Shown one piece after another: positions 7,284 to 17,053 of a stretch of DNA of 50,727 nt (position 1 is the stretch's first letter; every line of letters starts with the position of its first letter). The DNA is taken from contig DVFT01000028.1 of NCBI GenBank assembly GCA_018713105.1, positions 1 through 50,727 of the forward strand. Reading direction: 5' to 3'. Position numbers and translations under genes: made by a program. This stretch comes from Candidatus Limivivens merdigallinarum. GTDB lineage: Bacteria; Bacillota; Clostridia; Lachnospirales; Lachnospiraceae. The notes under the pieces were generated by a model that was not told the DNA's origin, searched no databases, and saw nothing but the letters and a program-made list of their open reading frames with translations.

Positions 7284-8192
7284 TTAAAGTTCTCCTTCCG
7301 TTTGGATATGATGCCTTAAGAGCTTGATCAGCTCTCTGGCGGCTGCACTTAAAGGATGATGCTGATTTTCCAGCATGATGATTTCCCGGGGAGGAATTTT
7401 TTCCTGGATATGGATTTCCACCATCTCACCGTTTTTCAGTTCCTCCTCCACCAAGGCTTTGGGGACAAAGCCGATGCCGAGACCGTGCTTGATCACCGGG
7501 ACCATAAGGTCGGCGGTGGCAAGCTCGATCTCCGGCTTGAAGATCAGGCCGCTGGCAGCGTAAAGTTCCTTATATAATGAATAGGTCATGGTATTATCTG
7601 CCAGGCAGACGAGGGGATACTGCTGGACATCCTTTAGGGGGACGGTCCTGCCGCTTAAGCTTTGGTAGGAGGGACCGCCTGCCAGAATGTCCTGGGATTT
7701 CTTCACTGTCGTGATCTTAAAGCAGGCATCCTCCCGGATGGGGGTGGTGACCACGGCAAGGTCTGTCTTTCCTGCCTTCAGGTCTGCCAGCGTGTTAGGC
7801 GTGGTGCCGCTGGTGAGCTTTAAGCGGACCTTGGGGTATTCCCGGTGAAATTCTTCCAGATGTTCCAGAAGAAAGCAGTGAAGCGCCGTCTCCGTAACGC
7901 CGATGTAGACGGAACCGTTCTCAAAGCCCAGGGCGCTTCCGATGTTCTCCTCGCCGCGGAAGATCTGTTCGCAGGCAGGAGCGATATCGTGGTAGAGCTG
8001 GGCGCCCTCCGCCGTGAGGGTCACGCCCCTTTTGGAGCGGACAAAGAGACGGCAGCCCAGCTCCATTTCCAAATTCTGCATACAGCGGGAAACCGAGGGC
8101 TGGCTGGAAAGAAGTGCCTTGGCAGCCAGTGTAAAATTCTGGTATTTTGCGACGTAATAGAAAATTTTATAGTATTCAAAATTTGCAGCCAT
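7284..8192 (-). CDS. LysR family transcriptional regulator
   Basis: 302 residues from the ATG at 8192, preceded by GATAGGAG; the in-frame ATG at 8264 would add 24 residues outside the conserved start of the helix-turn-helix. Residues 1-60 are the winged HTH (YYVAKYQNFTLAAKALLSSQPSVSRCMQNLE), followed by the linker helix and a periplasmic-binding-like effector domain. These proteins usually sense a small metabolite and regulate a neighbouring or divergent gene. The divergent neighbour is the V-ATPase operon, and trmB follows within 3 nt, so either could be a target; this is inference. Ligand unknown. Confidence 0.9.
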   Translation of the reverse strand: MAANFEYYKIFYYVAKYQNFTLAAKALLSSQPSVSRCMQNLEMELGCRLFVRSKRGVTLTAEGAQLYHDIAPACEQIFRGEENIGSALGFENGSVYIGVTETALHCFLLEHLEEFHREYPKVRLKLTSGTTPNTLADLKAGKTDLAVVTTPIREDACFKITTVKKSQDILAGGPSYQSLSGRTVPLKDVQQYPLVCLADNTMTYSLYKELYAASGLIFKPEIELATADLMVPVIKHGLGIGFVPKALVEEELKNGEMVEIHIQEKIPPREIIMLENQHHPLSAAARELIKLLRHHIQTEGEL

Positions 8193-8277
8193 AATACTCC
8201 TATCATCCTTTAAAACGGAACCTCTGCAAAGGAGGCTCTCATAGATTTCAGGTATTACATCCATAGAATTTTGTTAT

Positions 8278-8306
8278 TTTTCAAAACAGAACATCTAAAG
8301 TATAAT
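8278..8306 (+). promoter_or_regulatory. Candidate promoter of the V-ATPase operon
   Basis: TATAAT at 8301-8306 with TTTTCA 17 nt upstream (8278-8283). The -10 is perfect, the -35 poor. It lies in the 226-bp gap between the LysR start and the first V-ATPase gene, so LysR could act here. A second TATAGT/TATACA cluster sits closer to the gene, near 8378-8386. Confidence 0.45.
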
Positions 8307-8418
8307 CCATAAAGGTCAAATCAGCAAGACGAAATTTTTAGTGAAAATTGCCCTAGATTTTTTGTTGGAAAAGAGTATAGTATACACTGAAATCATGGAA
8401 GACAGGAGGAGAGAAAGG

Positions 8419-8730
8419 ATGGATACGATCGTACAGCAGATTTCCGAGATCGAGCTTGCAGCGGTAAACATCATGAACGCGTCCGTTGAGGAAAAGAAAG
8501 AGATGGATGCCAAGCTGCAGAAAGAAATTCAGGAATATGATGCCGAGGTAGATGCCAGGACAGAAGCACAGCTGGAAAAACTGAATCAAGAACTGGCAGC
8601 CCAGAAAGAGGAAAGCCTGAAAACACTTCAGGAGGAAACCCAAAAAGAGATTCTGGCGTTGGATTCCGAATACTCCAGGAAACACGATTCACTGTCTGAT
8701 GAAATTTTGAAAAAAATGATAGAGGGATGA
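8419..8730 (+). CDS. V-type ATPase peripheral stalk subunit G/H
   Basis: 103 residues from the ATG at 8419, which has AGGAGGAG about 10 nt upstream; earlier in-frame codons lack an RBS. Almost the whole chain is a charged heptad-like coiled coil rich in Glu, Lys and Gln, as in subunit G/H of prokaryotic V-ATPases, which pairs with subunit E to form the peripheral stalk linking A3B3 to subunit I. It is first in the operon, ending 3 nt before subunit C. Sequence alone is low-complexity; the operon position makes the call. Confidence 0.8.
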   Translation: MDTIVQQISEIELAAVNIMNASVEEKKEMDAKLQKEIQEYDAEVDARTEAQLEKLNQELAAQKEESLKTLQEETQKEILALDSEYSRKHDSLSDEILKKMIEG

Positions 8731-8733
8731 TTT

Positions 8734-9774
8734 ATGGGAAGTTTGTTAGCGTACAGCGGCACCACCACAAAGATCCGTGCTATCCAGAGCCGGCTTTTAA
8801 AGCCAAGGGACTATGAGGAAATGGCAGGCATGAAGACCGTGTCAGAGGCGCTTTCCTATCTGAAACAAAAGCCGGCATACCGGGAACTGTTCCAGGGAAA
8901 GGACGAGAGCCAGCTTCACCGCAATGAGGTGGAGAACATGCTGGTTCATTCCATCCATGCGGACTTTCAGAAAATTTACCGGTTTTCTAATGTTCGCCAG
9001 AGAAAGTTTCTGGATCTTTATTTTGGACGATATGAGATTGCCATTTTGAAACGGTATATGAGAATGATGTTTGACCATCGCAGTATCAGGGAGGATCTGG
9101 CGATCTTCACCGATTTCTTCCACCGCCATTCGAAGATTGATCTGGATAAGGTCGCATCGAGCCGGACTATCGAAGAGTTTGTTGAGAATCTGAAAGGCAG
9201 TATTTACTACGAACCCTTGAAGCGGCTGGCAAATATCAAATCCCCGACACTGTGGGACTATGAAATGAGCATGGATTTGTTTTATTTCAGGTGGTTTTGG
9301 GAAAAAGGCACCGAAATCTTTTCAAGTAAGTCAGACCAAAGGATCTTTGAGGAAGGATATGGTGTCAAAATCGATCTTTTAAATATGCAGTGGATTGCCC
9401 GGGCTAAGAAATATTATCATATGGAGTCAGCGGATATCTATGCAATGACGATTCCGGTTACGTATCGTCTGAAGAAAGAGGATATCCACCGCATGGTAGA
9501 ATCCGCTTCCATGGATGAGCTGAACGGAGCCATACGAAAAACGTATTACGGGCGTAAGTATGATTTTTTGAATGTAGAGACTTTGGACGAGAGCTACGTA
9601 AAGATCCGTCACTCTGTCCATAGCAGAAATGCAAGAAATGATCCTTATTCTCCGGCTGTCATTATTTCTTACCTTTATGAAAAGGAACATGAGATTGATA
9701 AGCTTACCATGGCTCTTGAATGTGTCCGTTACGGACTGCCTCAAAATGAAACATTGAAATATATTATGGGTTAA
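8734..9774 (+). CDS. V-type ATPase subunit C
   Basis: 346 residues, the usual length for prokaryotic V-ATPase subunit C (subunit d-like), the funnel-shaped protein that joins the central stalk to the membrane rotor ring. The N-terminus (YSGTTTKIRAIQSRLLKPRDYEEM) and repeated three-helix segments with YYxxLKRL-type motifs fit the family. No membrane segment. It lies between subunits G/H and I in the operon. Confidence 0.9.
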   Translation: MGSLLAYSGTTTKIRAIQSRLLKPRDYEEMAGMKTVSEALSYLKQKPAYRELFQGKDESQLHRNEVENMLVHSIHADFQKIYRFSNVRQRKFLDLYFGRYEIAILKRYMRMMFDHRSIREDLAIFTDFFHRHSKIDLDKVASSRTIEEFVENLKGSIYYEPLKRLANIKSPTLWDYEMSMDLFYFRWFWEKGTEIFSSKSDQRIFEEGYGVKIDLLNMQWIARAKKYYHMESADIYAMTIPVTYRLKKEDIHRMVESASMDELNGAIRKTYYGRKYDFLNVETLDESYVKIRHSVHSRNARNDPYSPAVIISYLYEKEHEIDKLTMALECVRYGLPQNETLKYIMG

Positions 9775-9788
9775 GGGGGAATAGGGCT

Positions 9789-11723
9789 TTGATTGAAAAA
9801 ATGAAGTTCCTAAGTATTACCGGCCCCAAGGCCGACATTGACCGGGTGGTCAATCAATACTTAGTGAAATACGAGATACAATTGGAAAATGCAATGGCTC
9901 AGCTCAATACGGTGCAGAGGCTGACGCCTTATATTGAGATCAACCCGTATCGGGAATGGCTGAACAAGGCGAACGAGCTGCTGGGCCAAGTGCCGGAATA
10001 CAGCGAAAGCGACATGGGAAAGATTTCCCTGGAGGAAGCCGTCGAGACGGTCAAAACCTTGAGTGACAGTGTCGCTGGGCTTCGCGGCAGAAAGACTTCC
10101 CTGGAGGAACAGCGGGAGAAGCTGAAAGCTTCCCTGAGAAGGATTGAGCCTTTCATGGCGTTCCAGTTCAATATCCATAAGCTTTTGGGCTTCAAATTTA
10201 TCAAGTACCGCTTTGGCAAGATAGCCCATGAGTATTACGAAAAGCTGGAAAAATATGTCTATGAGGATTTAGACAGCGTATTTTTCAAATGCAATACAGA
10301 TGAGCAGTATGTATGGGGAATTTACTTTGTACCTGCTACACAGGCGGATGAGATTGACGCGGTATACTCCTCCATGCATTTTGAACAGATGTATCTTCCA
10401 GATGAATATGAAGGTACACCAAAGGAAGCGGCTGAGAAGCTCCATCAAGAGATTGATGAATATGACAGAAAGATCGAAGAGTGCCAGCAGGAGATCAGGA
10501 ACAGCATCCAGACCTCCTTGGATAAGCTTCTGAGGGCGCAGAATTGCCTTTCTAAGCTTAGCTACAACTTTGATGTGAGAAAGCTAGCAGCCTGCACCAA
10601 ATCACAGGGGGACAATCAGGTCTTCTATATTTTATGCGGCTGGATGACGGAACATGACGCGAAGGCATTCCAGCGGGAGATCGCAGCGGATATGAATCTT
10701 TATTGTATTCTGGAGGACGACCAGAACAATATTTTGAATCCGCCGCCTACCAAGCTGAAGAATCCAAAGATTTTCAAACCGTTCGAGATGTTTATCCGTA
10801 TGTACGGACTTCCGGCTTACAATGAGATCGATCCGACGATCTTTGTAGCCTTGACTTATGCCTTTATCTTTGGCGCTATGTTCGGAGATGCCGGACAGGG
10901 ATTGGTGCTGTTGATCGGAGGCGCGGTTCTGTACCGCTTAAAGAAGATGGATCTGGCAGCGATCATCAGCTTTGCCGGAATCTTCTCCACTATTTTCGGT
11001 TTTCTGTTCGGAAGTATTTTCGGATTTGAAGATATTATCCCTGCCTTATGGCTGAGACCCGTTGAAAGCATGACGCAGATACCGGTGATCGGATCTTTAA
11101 ACACGGTGTTCATCGTAGCGATCGCATTCGGTATGTTCCTGACGATCATGACAATGATTTTCCACATTATCAATGGGATCAAGGCGAAGGATGCAGAAAA
11201 CACCTGGTTTGATACCAACGGTCTGGCAGGACTGGTCTTCTATGGAGCCATTGTGGTGGTACTGGGCTTGTTCGTGACCGGGCACACGATGCCGGCGGCC
11301 ATTGTCCTGGTCATCATGTTCGTCATCCCGCTTCTTTTGATCGCGCTCAAGGAACCGCTTTCCCGTCTGGTAGAAAAGAAGGCGGATCTGATTCCGGGCG
11401 GCAAAGGGATGTTCGTGGTTCAGACCTTTTTTGAACTCTTTGAGGTTCTGCTCAGCTATTTCTCCAATACGCTTTCCTTTGTGCGTATCGGCGCTTTCGC
11501 AGTAAGCCATGCTGCGATGATGGAAGTAGTCCTGATGCTGGCCGGCGCTGAGACCGGCGCCTCTCCAAACTGGCTTGTGGTCATCCTGGGAAATATTTTT
11601 GTAATCGGTATGGAGGGACTGATCGTAGGAATTCAGGTACTCCGTCTGGAATATTATGAAATGTTCAGCCGGTTCTACAAAGGTACAGGACGTGAATTCA
11701 AGCCATTTACGAAAAAAAATTAG
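9789..11723 (+). CDS. V-type ATPase subunit I (membrane stator)
   Basis: 644 residues from a TTG codon at 9789, chosen because AAGGGGGAA sits about 8 nt before it and the resulting MIEKMKFLSITGPK start matches the family; the ATG at 9801 is too far from the RBS. The N-terminal half (to about 345) is a cytoplasmic coiled-coil stator arm. The C-terminal half has about seven to eight transmembrane helices beginning near TIFVALTYAFIFGAMFGDAGQG, a family hallmark. The conserved Arg near LSFVRIGAFAVSHAAM, in the ion path facing the proteolipid ring, is present. This subunit carries ions between ring and membrane half-channels. Confidence 0.95.
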   Translation: MIEKMKFLSITGPKADIDRVVNQYLVKYEIQLENAMAQLNTVQRLTPYIEINPYREWLNKANELLGQVPEYSESDMGKISLEEAVETVKTLSDSVAGLRGRKTSLEEQREKLKASLRRIEPFMAFQFNIHKLLGFKFIKYRFGKIAHEYYEKLEKYVYEDLDSVFFKCNTDEQYVWGIYFVPATQADEIDAVYSSMHFEQMYLPDEYEGTPKEAAEKLHQEIDEYDRKIEECQQEIRNSIQTSLDKLLRAQNCLSKLSYNFDVRKLAACTKSQGDNQVFYILCGWMTEHDAKAFQREIAADMNLYCILEDDQNNILNPPPTKLKNPKIFKPFEMFIRMYGLPAYNEIDPTIFVALTYAFIFGAMFGDAGQGLVLLIGGAVLYRLKKMDLAAIISFAGIFSTIFGFLFGSIFGFEDIIPALWLRPVESMTQIPVIGSLNTVFIVAIAFGMFLTIMTMIFHIINGIKAKDAENTWFDTNGLAGLVFYGAIVVVLGLFVTGHTMPAAIVLVIMFVIPLLLIALKEPLSRLVEKKADLIPGGKGMFVVQTFFELFEVLLSYFSNTLSFVRIGAFAVSHAAMMEVVLMLAGAETGASPNWLVVILGNIFVIGMEGLIVGIQVLRLEYYEMFSRFYKGTGREFKPFTKKN

Positions 11724-11747
11724 AGAGAAAAAACAGGAGGTAGTAAA

Positions 11748-12188
11748 ATGTCCACATTAACTCAAGTAGTATTCGTAATCGCATTGGTATTAAGTATTAT
11801 TCTTCCTTTTGGCTATTATCTGATCGGTGAGAGAAACAGAGGCCGCTATAAAACTTCTCTGGCAGTAAATGTGTTCTTCTTCTTCGGTTTCCTTCTGGTT
11901 GCCAGCGTTGTGGCTCTGGGAAGCGGAAGCACTGCACTGGCTGCTGAGACGACAGCAGAAGCAGGCGCAGGTCTTTCTACAGGAATGGGCTATCTCGCAG
12001 CAGCGTTAGTTACCGGTTTGTCCTGTATCGGCGGTGGTATCGCAGTTGCCAGTGCTGCAAGCGCTGCCCTTGGAGCGATCAGTGAAGATCAGAGCATCCT
12101 GGGTAAATCCCTTATCTTCGTAGGTCTTGCAGAAGGATGCTGTCTGTACGGTCTGATCATCTCCTTCATGATCTTAGGTAGATTATAA
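11748..12188 (+). CDS. V-type ATPase proteolipid subunit K
   Basis: 146 residues, four hydrophobic helices. The C-terminal hairpin (from about residue 75) is a standard proteolipid pair: glycine-rich SCIGGGIAVASAASAALGAISED, polar loop, and a helix with the ion-binding carboxylate Glu129 (GLAEGCCLYGLIISF). The N-terminal hairpin (residues 5-65) lacks glycine repeats and a membrane carboxylate; it ends TALAAE and may be a targeting or structural extension. Such forms occur in clostridial V-ATPases. The residue after Glu129 is Gly, without the hydroxyl often seen in sodium-binding rings, but the coupling ion cannot be settled by eye. RBS ACAGGAGGTAG. Confidence 0.93.
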   Translation: MSTLTQVVFVIALVLSIILPFGYYLIGERNRGRYKTSLAVNVFFFFGFLLVASVVALGSGSTALAAETTAEAGAGLSTGMGYLAAALVTGLSCIGGGIAVASAASAALGAISEDQSILGKSLIFVGLAEGCCLYGLIISFMILGRL

Positions 12189-12192
12189 TTCT

Positions 12193-12501
12193 ATGAAAAT
12201 GTATCTGATCAGTGATAATGTCGATACCTATACCGGAATGAGACTGGCCGGCGTGGAGGGCTGCGTGGTGCATGAGCGCTCGGAGCTTCGGGAAGCTCTG
12301 GAGCGCACCATAGCTGACAAATCCGTAGGGATCATTCTTCTGACTGAAAAATTCGGCAGAGAATTCCCGGATATTGTGGATGATGTCAAGCTGAACCGCA
12401 GGCTTCCCCTGATTGTAGAGATTCCGGACCGCCATGGTACGGGCCGCAGGCCTGACTTTATCACAGCTTATGTAAATGAAGCCATTGGATTGAAACTGTA
12501 A
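12193..12501 (+). CDS. V-type ATPase subunit F
   Basis: 102 residues, the usual size of subunit F, a small alpha/beta protein of the central rotor that binds subunit D and affects ATPase activity. The N-terminal MYLISDNVDTYTGMRLAGVEG and the middle VGIILLTEKF fit the family. It starts 4 nt after subunit K; its own RBS is weak, suggesting translational coupling. Confidence 0.92.
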   Translation: MKMYLISDNVDTYTGMRLAGVEGCVVHERSELREALERTIADKSVGIILLTEKFGREFPDIVDDVKLNRRLPLIVEIPDRHGTGRRPDFITAYVNEAIGLKL

Positions 12502-12515
12502 AGAAGGTGAATTGT

Positions 12516-13103
12516 TTGACGACAGAAGAAAAGCTGAAACATTTTGAAGAGGCTGCTCTTGAGGAGGCCCGCCAGAAGAGCGCCAAAGCCGTGGAAGAGC
12601 ATCGGCAGGTTTTGGAAAAGCTGAAACAGGATCATATTGATGAGAAGGACCGCCAGGCTGCGCTTCAGATCAAGACAGAGACCGATAAGCTGAAAAGGGC
12701 AAATAATATGGCGGTTTCCAAAGAGGAGATCGAGATCAAACGTCAGATTTCCAGAAAACATGACGAATTAAAAGAAAAACTTTTTGTAGAAGTAAGGCAG
12801 AAACTGGATGACTTCATGACCACTTCCGCTTATCAGAAGCTTCTGATCCGCGAGATCAAGGAAGTGCTGGAGGTGGCAGGTGAGGATGAAGTGACCATCT
12901 ACATCGATCCGGCGGATGAGTCCATGCTGACGAGTCTTCATGCGGCGACCAATACAGCGCTGACGCTCTCACAGTATTCCTTCGGAGGCGGTATTCGTGC
13001 GGTGCTTCCAAGCCGTCACATTTTGATTGACAATTCCTTTTCCACCAAGCTGGGAGAGATCAAACAGGATTTTCGTTTTGACGGAGGTATGAGCCATGAA
13101 TAA
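12516..13103 (+). CDS. V-type ATPase subunit E (peripheral stalk)
   Basis: 195 residues from a TTG at 12516; GAAGGTG at 12503-12509 is its RBS, which rules out the in-frame GTG at 12507 lying inside that RBS. The N-terminal half is a long charged coiled coil that pairs with subunit G/H; the C-terminal half is a compact domain (FGGGIRAVLPSRHILIDNSF is typical) that caps the catalytic A3B3 head. The stop overlaps the start of subunit A by 8 nt, consistent with coupling. Confidence 0.9.
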   Translation: MTTEEKLKHFEEAALEEARQKSAKAVEEHRQVLEKLKQDHIDEKDRQAALQIKTETDKLKRANNMAVSKEEIEIKRQISRKHDELKEKLFVEVRQKLDDFMTTSAYQKLLIREIKEVLEVAGEDEVTIYIDPADESMLTSLHAATNTALTLSQYSFGGGIRAVLPSRHILIDNSFSTKLGEIKQDFRFDGGMSHE

Positions 13104-14862
13104 GACAGGTATGATCTACGGCATCAACGGTCCCGTCATTTATCTGAAGGGCAATACCGGATTCAAGATGGCTGAGATGGTATATGTCGGGAAAGAGCGC
13201 CTGGTAGGAGAGGTAATCAATCTGACCGAGGATACCACCACAGTCCAGGTATTCGAGGAGACTACAGGGCTTCGTCCGGGTGAGACCGTGGAGGCAGCCG
13301 GAGATGCGATTTCCGTTACTTTGGCGCCGGGTATCCTGAATAATATCTTTGACGGTATCGAGCGGCCGTTGAGTGAGATCGCAAAATCCGGCGGTGCCTA
13401 TATCAACCGCGGTGTCCAGGTAGATTCCCTGGATACCAAAAAACTTTGGGACGTCCACATGACCATCAAAGCAGGCGACCAGGTGAGCGGCGGAACGATC
13501 ATTGCCGAAGTGCAGGAAACTCAGGCGATCGTGCATAAATCCATGGTTCCTCCCAATATGGCTGGAACGATCCTGGATGTGGCCGCCGACGGCAAATATA
13601 CTATTTTTGATCCTATTGCAACGTTGCAGCTTCCTAACGGCAACGAAGTGAAGCTGACTCTGGCACAGAAATGGCCCATCCGTGTACCACGTCCTACGGC
13701 GGCCAGATTCGCAGCCAGCAAACCGCTGCTTACCGGGCAGCGTATCCTGGATACCCTCTTCCCCATCGCAAAGGGCGGCACGGCAGCCGTTCCGGGTGGA
13801 TTCGGTACCGGAAAAACCATGACACAGCATCAGATCGCAAAGTGGTCGGATGCCGATATCATTATCTACATCGGATGCGGAGAGCGTGGAAACGAGATGA
13901 CCCAGGTACTGGAAGAGTTCTCACAGTTGGTAGACCCCAGAAGCGGCAAACCTTTGATGGACCGTACTACCCTGATCGCCAATACCTCCAACATGCCTGT
14001 GGCAGCCCGTGAGGCATCTATCTACACAGGAATCACACTGGCAGAGTATTACCGGGATATGGGGTACGACGTTGCCATCATGGCGGATTCCACTTCTCGT
14101 TGGGCAGAGGCCTTAAGAGAGCTTTCCGGACGTCTGGAGGAAATGCCTGCGGAGGAAGGGTTCCCGGCTTACCTGGCATCCAGGCTGTCTGCTTTCTATG
14201 AGCGCGCCGGCATGATGCAGAACTTAAACGGAACGGAAGGAAGCGTGTCTATCATTGGCGCCGTATCTCCCCAGGGCGGCGACTTCTCCGAACCGGTCAC
14301 CCAGAATACCAAGCGTTTCGTGCGCTGCTTCTGGGGTCTGGACAAATCTCTCGCCTATGCGAGACATTTCCCGGCGATCCAGTGGCTGACCAGCTACAGT
14401 GAGTACCTGACAGACCTGGCTCCCTGGTATCAGGAGAATGTGGACAAGCGCTTTGTGGATCACAGAAACCAGATCATGGCAATCCTCAACCAGGAGAGCA
14501 GCCTGATGGAGATCGTCAAGCTGATCGGCAGCGATGTACTTCCCGATGATCAGAAGCTGACCCTTGAGATTGCCCGTGTGATCCGCCTGGGATTCCTTCA
14601 GCAGAATGCGTTCCACAAGGAGGATACCTACGTTCCCATGAAGAAGCAATTCCTGATGATGGACGTAATCCTTTACCTGAATACCAAAGCAAAGGCTTTG
14701 GTTGCCATGGGAATGCCCATGTCCATTCTGAAAGAAAACAATATTTTTGACCGTATCGTTTCTATTAAGTATGATGTACCAAACAAGCAGCTGGAAATGT
14801 TTGATGATTACTATAAAGCAATAGACGAATTCTACAATGAAGTCATTGCGAAAAATGCGTAG
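13096..14862 (+). CDS. V-type ATPase catalytic subunit A
   Basis: 588 residues, standard for the catalytic subunit. Contains the N-terminal beta barrel, the non-homologous insertion (about residues 110-190) specific to A subunits, the Walker A motif GGFGTGKT near residue 234-241, the catalytic GERGNE segment (about 262-267) and MADSTSRWAEALRE. Three copies alternate with subunit B; ATP is hydrolysed at the A-B interfaces and drives the rotor. Start ATG at 13096 lies inside the end of subunit E, with GGAGG just upstream. Confidence 0.97.
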   Translation: MNKTGMIYGINGPVIYLKGNTGFKMAEMVYVGKERLVGEVINLTEDTTTVQVFEETTGLRPGETVEAAGDAISVTLAPGILNNIFDGIERPLSEIAKSGGAYINRGVQVDSLDTKKLWDVHMTIKAGDQVSGGTIIAEVQETQAIVHKSMVPPNMAGTILDVAADGKYTIFDPIATLQLPNGNEVKLTLAQKWPIRVPRPTAARFAASKPLLTGQRILDTLFPIAKGGTAAVPGGFGTGKTMTQHQIAKWSDADIIIYIGCGERGNEMTQVLEEFSQLVDPRSGKPLMDRTTLIANTSNMPVAAREASIYTGITLAEYYRDMGYDVAIMADSTSRWAEALRELSGRLEEMPAEEGFPAYLASRLSAFYERAGMMQNLNGTEGSVSIIGAVSPQGGDFSEPVTQNTKRFVRCFWGLDKSLAYARHFPAIQWLTSYSEYLTDLAPWYQENVDKRFVDHRNQIMAILNQESSLMEIVKLIGSDVLPDDQKLTLEIARVIRLGFLQQNAFHKEDTYVPMKKQFLMMDVILYLNTKAKALVAMGMPMSILKENNIFDRIVSIKYDVPNKQLEMFDDYYKAIDEFYNEVIAKNA

Positions 14863-14874
14863 GGAGGTTTCAAG

Positions 14875-16275
14875 ATGTCAATTGAATATTTAGGACTCAG
14901 TAAGATCAACGGCCCCCTCGTAGTTCTGGAAGGGGTGGAGAATGCCTCTTTTGAAGAGATTGTAGAAATTACGGTGGACGGTACAGAAAAGAAGCTTGGC
15001 CGTATTGTGGAATTGTATGAGGACAAAGCTGTCATCCAGGTCTTTGAGGGAAATGAAGGCATGTCCCTGAAGAATACCCATACGAAGCTGACCGGACATC
15101 CCATGGAGGTAGCGCTCTCCCCGGACATCCTGGGAAGGACCTTCAACGGGATCGGGCAGCCCATCGACGGGCTGGGAGATGTGAAGGCTGAAGTAAAAAA
15201 GAACGTCAACGGTCTTCCACTGAATCCGGTTACCCGTGAGTACCCCCGTAACTATATCCGTACCGGTATCTCCGCCATCGATGGACTGACGACCCTGATC
15301 CGCGGGCAGAAGCTGCCGATCTTCTCAGGAAACGGTCTTCCCCATGACCGACTGGCTGCACAGATCGTAAAACAGGCGTCCTTGGGAGACGAGGCATCGG
15401 ATGAAAAATTCGCAATTGTATTCGCCGCTATGGGCGTCAAATACGACGTGGCAGAGTTTTTCCGCAAGACCTTTGAGGAAAGCGGCGTTTCCAATCATGT
15501 AGTGATGTACCTGAACCTGGCAAACGATCCGGTGGTAGAGAGGCTGATTACGCCGAAGGTCGCCCTGACAGCGGCAGAGTATCTGGCATTCGAAAAAGGA
15601 ATGCATATTTTGGTAATCCTGACCGATATGACCTCTTTTGCTGAGGCAATGCGTGAGGTCTCCTCTTCCAAGGGAGAGATTCCTTCCCGTAAGGGTTATC
15701 CGGGATACCTTTACAGTGAACTGGCGACCATCTATGAGCGTGCCGGCATTGTGCAGGGCGTGGACGGTTCTGTGACCCAGATTCCGATTCTGACCATGCC
15801 CAATGACGATATCACCCATCCCATCCCTGACCTGACCGGTTATATCACCGAAGGTCAGATTGTTCTGGACCGCCAGCTCCATGGACAGGCGATTTACCCG
15901 CCCATCAACGTGCTGCCCTCCCTGTCCCGTCTGATGAAGGACGGTATCGGTGAGGGTTACACCAGAGAAGACCATCAGGCTGTGGCGAACCAGCTCTTCT
16001 CCTGTTACGCGAAGGTGGGAGATGCAAGAGCCCTGGCATCCGTTATCGGTGAGGATGAATTGTCTCCTCTGGATAAAAAATATCTGGAATTTGGAAAACG
16101 GTTTGAGAATGAGTTCGTAGGACAAGGCGAGGAGGAGAACCGTACTATCATCGAAACCCTGGATAAGGGCTGGGAGCTTCTCGAAATGCTGCCGAGGGAA
16201 GAACTCGACCGTATCGATACGAAGCTTTTGGATAAGTATTATAAACCAGCAGGAGAATCTGAGGTGATTTCATGA
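14875..16275 (+). CDS. V-type ATPase subunit B (non-catalytic)
   Basis: 466 residues. Starts [20 protein letters not shown], family-typical, with RBS GGGAGG before the ATG. It has the ATPase fold but no intact P-loop ([15 protein letters not shown] in its place), as expected of the non-catalytic B subunit; [29 protein letters not shown] is a B-subunit signature supplying the arginine finger. Stop overlaps subunit D by 4 nt (ATGA). Confidence 0.97.
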   Translation: MSIEYLGLSKINGPLVVLEGVENASFEEIVEITVDGTEKKLGRIVELYEDKAVIQVFEGNEGMSLKNTHTKLTGHPMEVALSPDILGRTFNGIGQPIDGLGDVKAEVKKNVNGLPLNPVTREYPRNYIRTGISAIDGLTTLIRGQKLPIFSGNGLPHDRLAAQIVKQASLGDEASDEKFAIVFAAMGVKYDVAEFFRKTFEESGVSNHVVMYLNLANDPVVERLITPKVALTAAEYLAFEKGMHILVILTDMTSFAEAMREVSSSKGEIPSRKGYPGYLYSELATIYERAGIVQGVDGSVTQIPILTMPNDDITHPIPDLTGYITEGQIVLDRQLHGQAIYPPINVLPSLSRLMKDGIGEGYTREDHQAVANQLFSCYAKVGDARALASVIGEDELSPLDKKYLEFGKRFENEFVGQGEEENRTIIETLDKGWELLEMLPREELDRIDTKLLDKYYKPAGESEVIS

Positions 16276-16889
16276 ATCCCAACACCTTCCCCACAAAGGG
16301 AAACCTAATTCTGGCAAAGAACTCCCTGGCTCTTGCCCGTCAGGGATACGATCTGATGGATAAGAAACGAAATATCCTGATGCGTGAGATCATGGGATTG
16401 ATCAGCCAGGCATCGGACATCCAGGGCGAGATCGATAAGACGTTCCGCGAGGCGTATGCGCTGCTCCAGAAGGCGAACATCGAGATGGGAATCCATCTGG
16501 TGGAAGAGATTTCTTTCTCCGTGCCGGTGGAAGAGTCTGTTCGGATCAAGACCCGAAGCGTCATGGGAACGGAGATCCCGTTGGTAGAATATAAGCCCAA
16601 GGGTCAGATTCCTACCTATGCTTTTTACAGCACGACGCATAGCCTGGATGAGGCAAAGATTGCCTTTGAGAAGGTAAAGGATCTGACGATACGTCTTTCC
16701 ATGATTGAAAACGCGGCTGTCCGTCTTGCCACCAATATCAAGAAGACACAGAAGAGGGCGAATGCGCTGAAGAATATTACCATCCCTATGTATGAGAGTT
16801 TAACAAAGAGTATTCAGAATGCGCTGGAAGAGAAGGACCGGGAAGAGTTCACCAGGCTGAAGGTAATCAAGAGAATGCAAGGCAAATAG
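16272..16889 (+). CDS. V-type ATPase subunit D (central stalk)
   Basis: 205 residues. Long N- and C-terminal helices form the rotor axle turning inside A3B3. The opening [30 protein letters not shown] is the conserved subunit D start. It is the last gene of the operon, overlapping subunit B by 4 nt and followed 20 nt later by a terminator. Confidence 0.95.
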   Translation: MNPNTFPTKGNLILAKNSLALARQGYDLMDKKRNILMREIMGLISQASDIQGEIDKTFREAYALLQKANIEMGIHLVEEISFSVPVEESVRIKTRSVMGTEIPLVEYKPKGQIPTYAFYSTTHSLDEAKIAFEKVKDLTIRLSMIENAAVRLATNIKKTQKRANALKNITIPMYESLTKSIQNALEEKDREEFTRLKVIKRMQGK

Positions 16890-16909
16890 GCGAAAGCTGC
16901 AATAGTAAG

Positions 16910-16945
16910 AAGGGACGGCCGTTTCTTTGGAACGGTCGTCCCTTT
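16910..16945 (+). terminator. Terminator of the V-ATPase operon
   Basis: AAGGGACGGCCGTTTC (16910-16925) pairs with GAACGGTCGTCCCTTT (16930-16945) with a few G-U pairs and a TTTG loop region. Confidence 0.85.
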
Positions 16946-17003
16946 GTGCGTGAGTGCGCCCGGATGGCAGTGGGCTTAGCGGATATGGTTTTTGACTTCG
17001 GTA

Positions 17004-17032
17004 TTGTAAAGGGGAGTTGGAAACGGTATACT
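17004..17032 (+). promoter_or_regulatory. Promoter of third NlpC/P60-like gene
   Basis: TTGTAA (17004-17009), 17-nt spacer, TATACT (17027-17032). It is unlike the two promoters at 1868 and 4034: no TACACT..GTTAA motif. Its location fixes the gene start at 17054 and excludes an upstream in-frame ATG at 16946. Confidence 0.6.
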
Positions 17033-17053
17033 AACAGGGAAGGGGGGATTTTT

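Noticed and set aside
16946..17053. Upstream in-frame extension of the third NlpC/P60-like gene
   Set aside because: It overlaps the V-ATPase terminator and contains the gene's own promoter; the signal peptide and RBS place the start at 17054.
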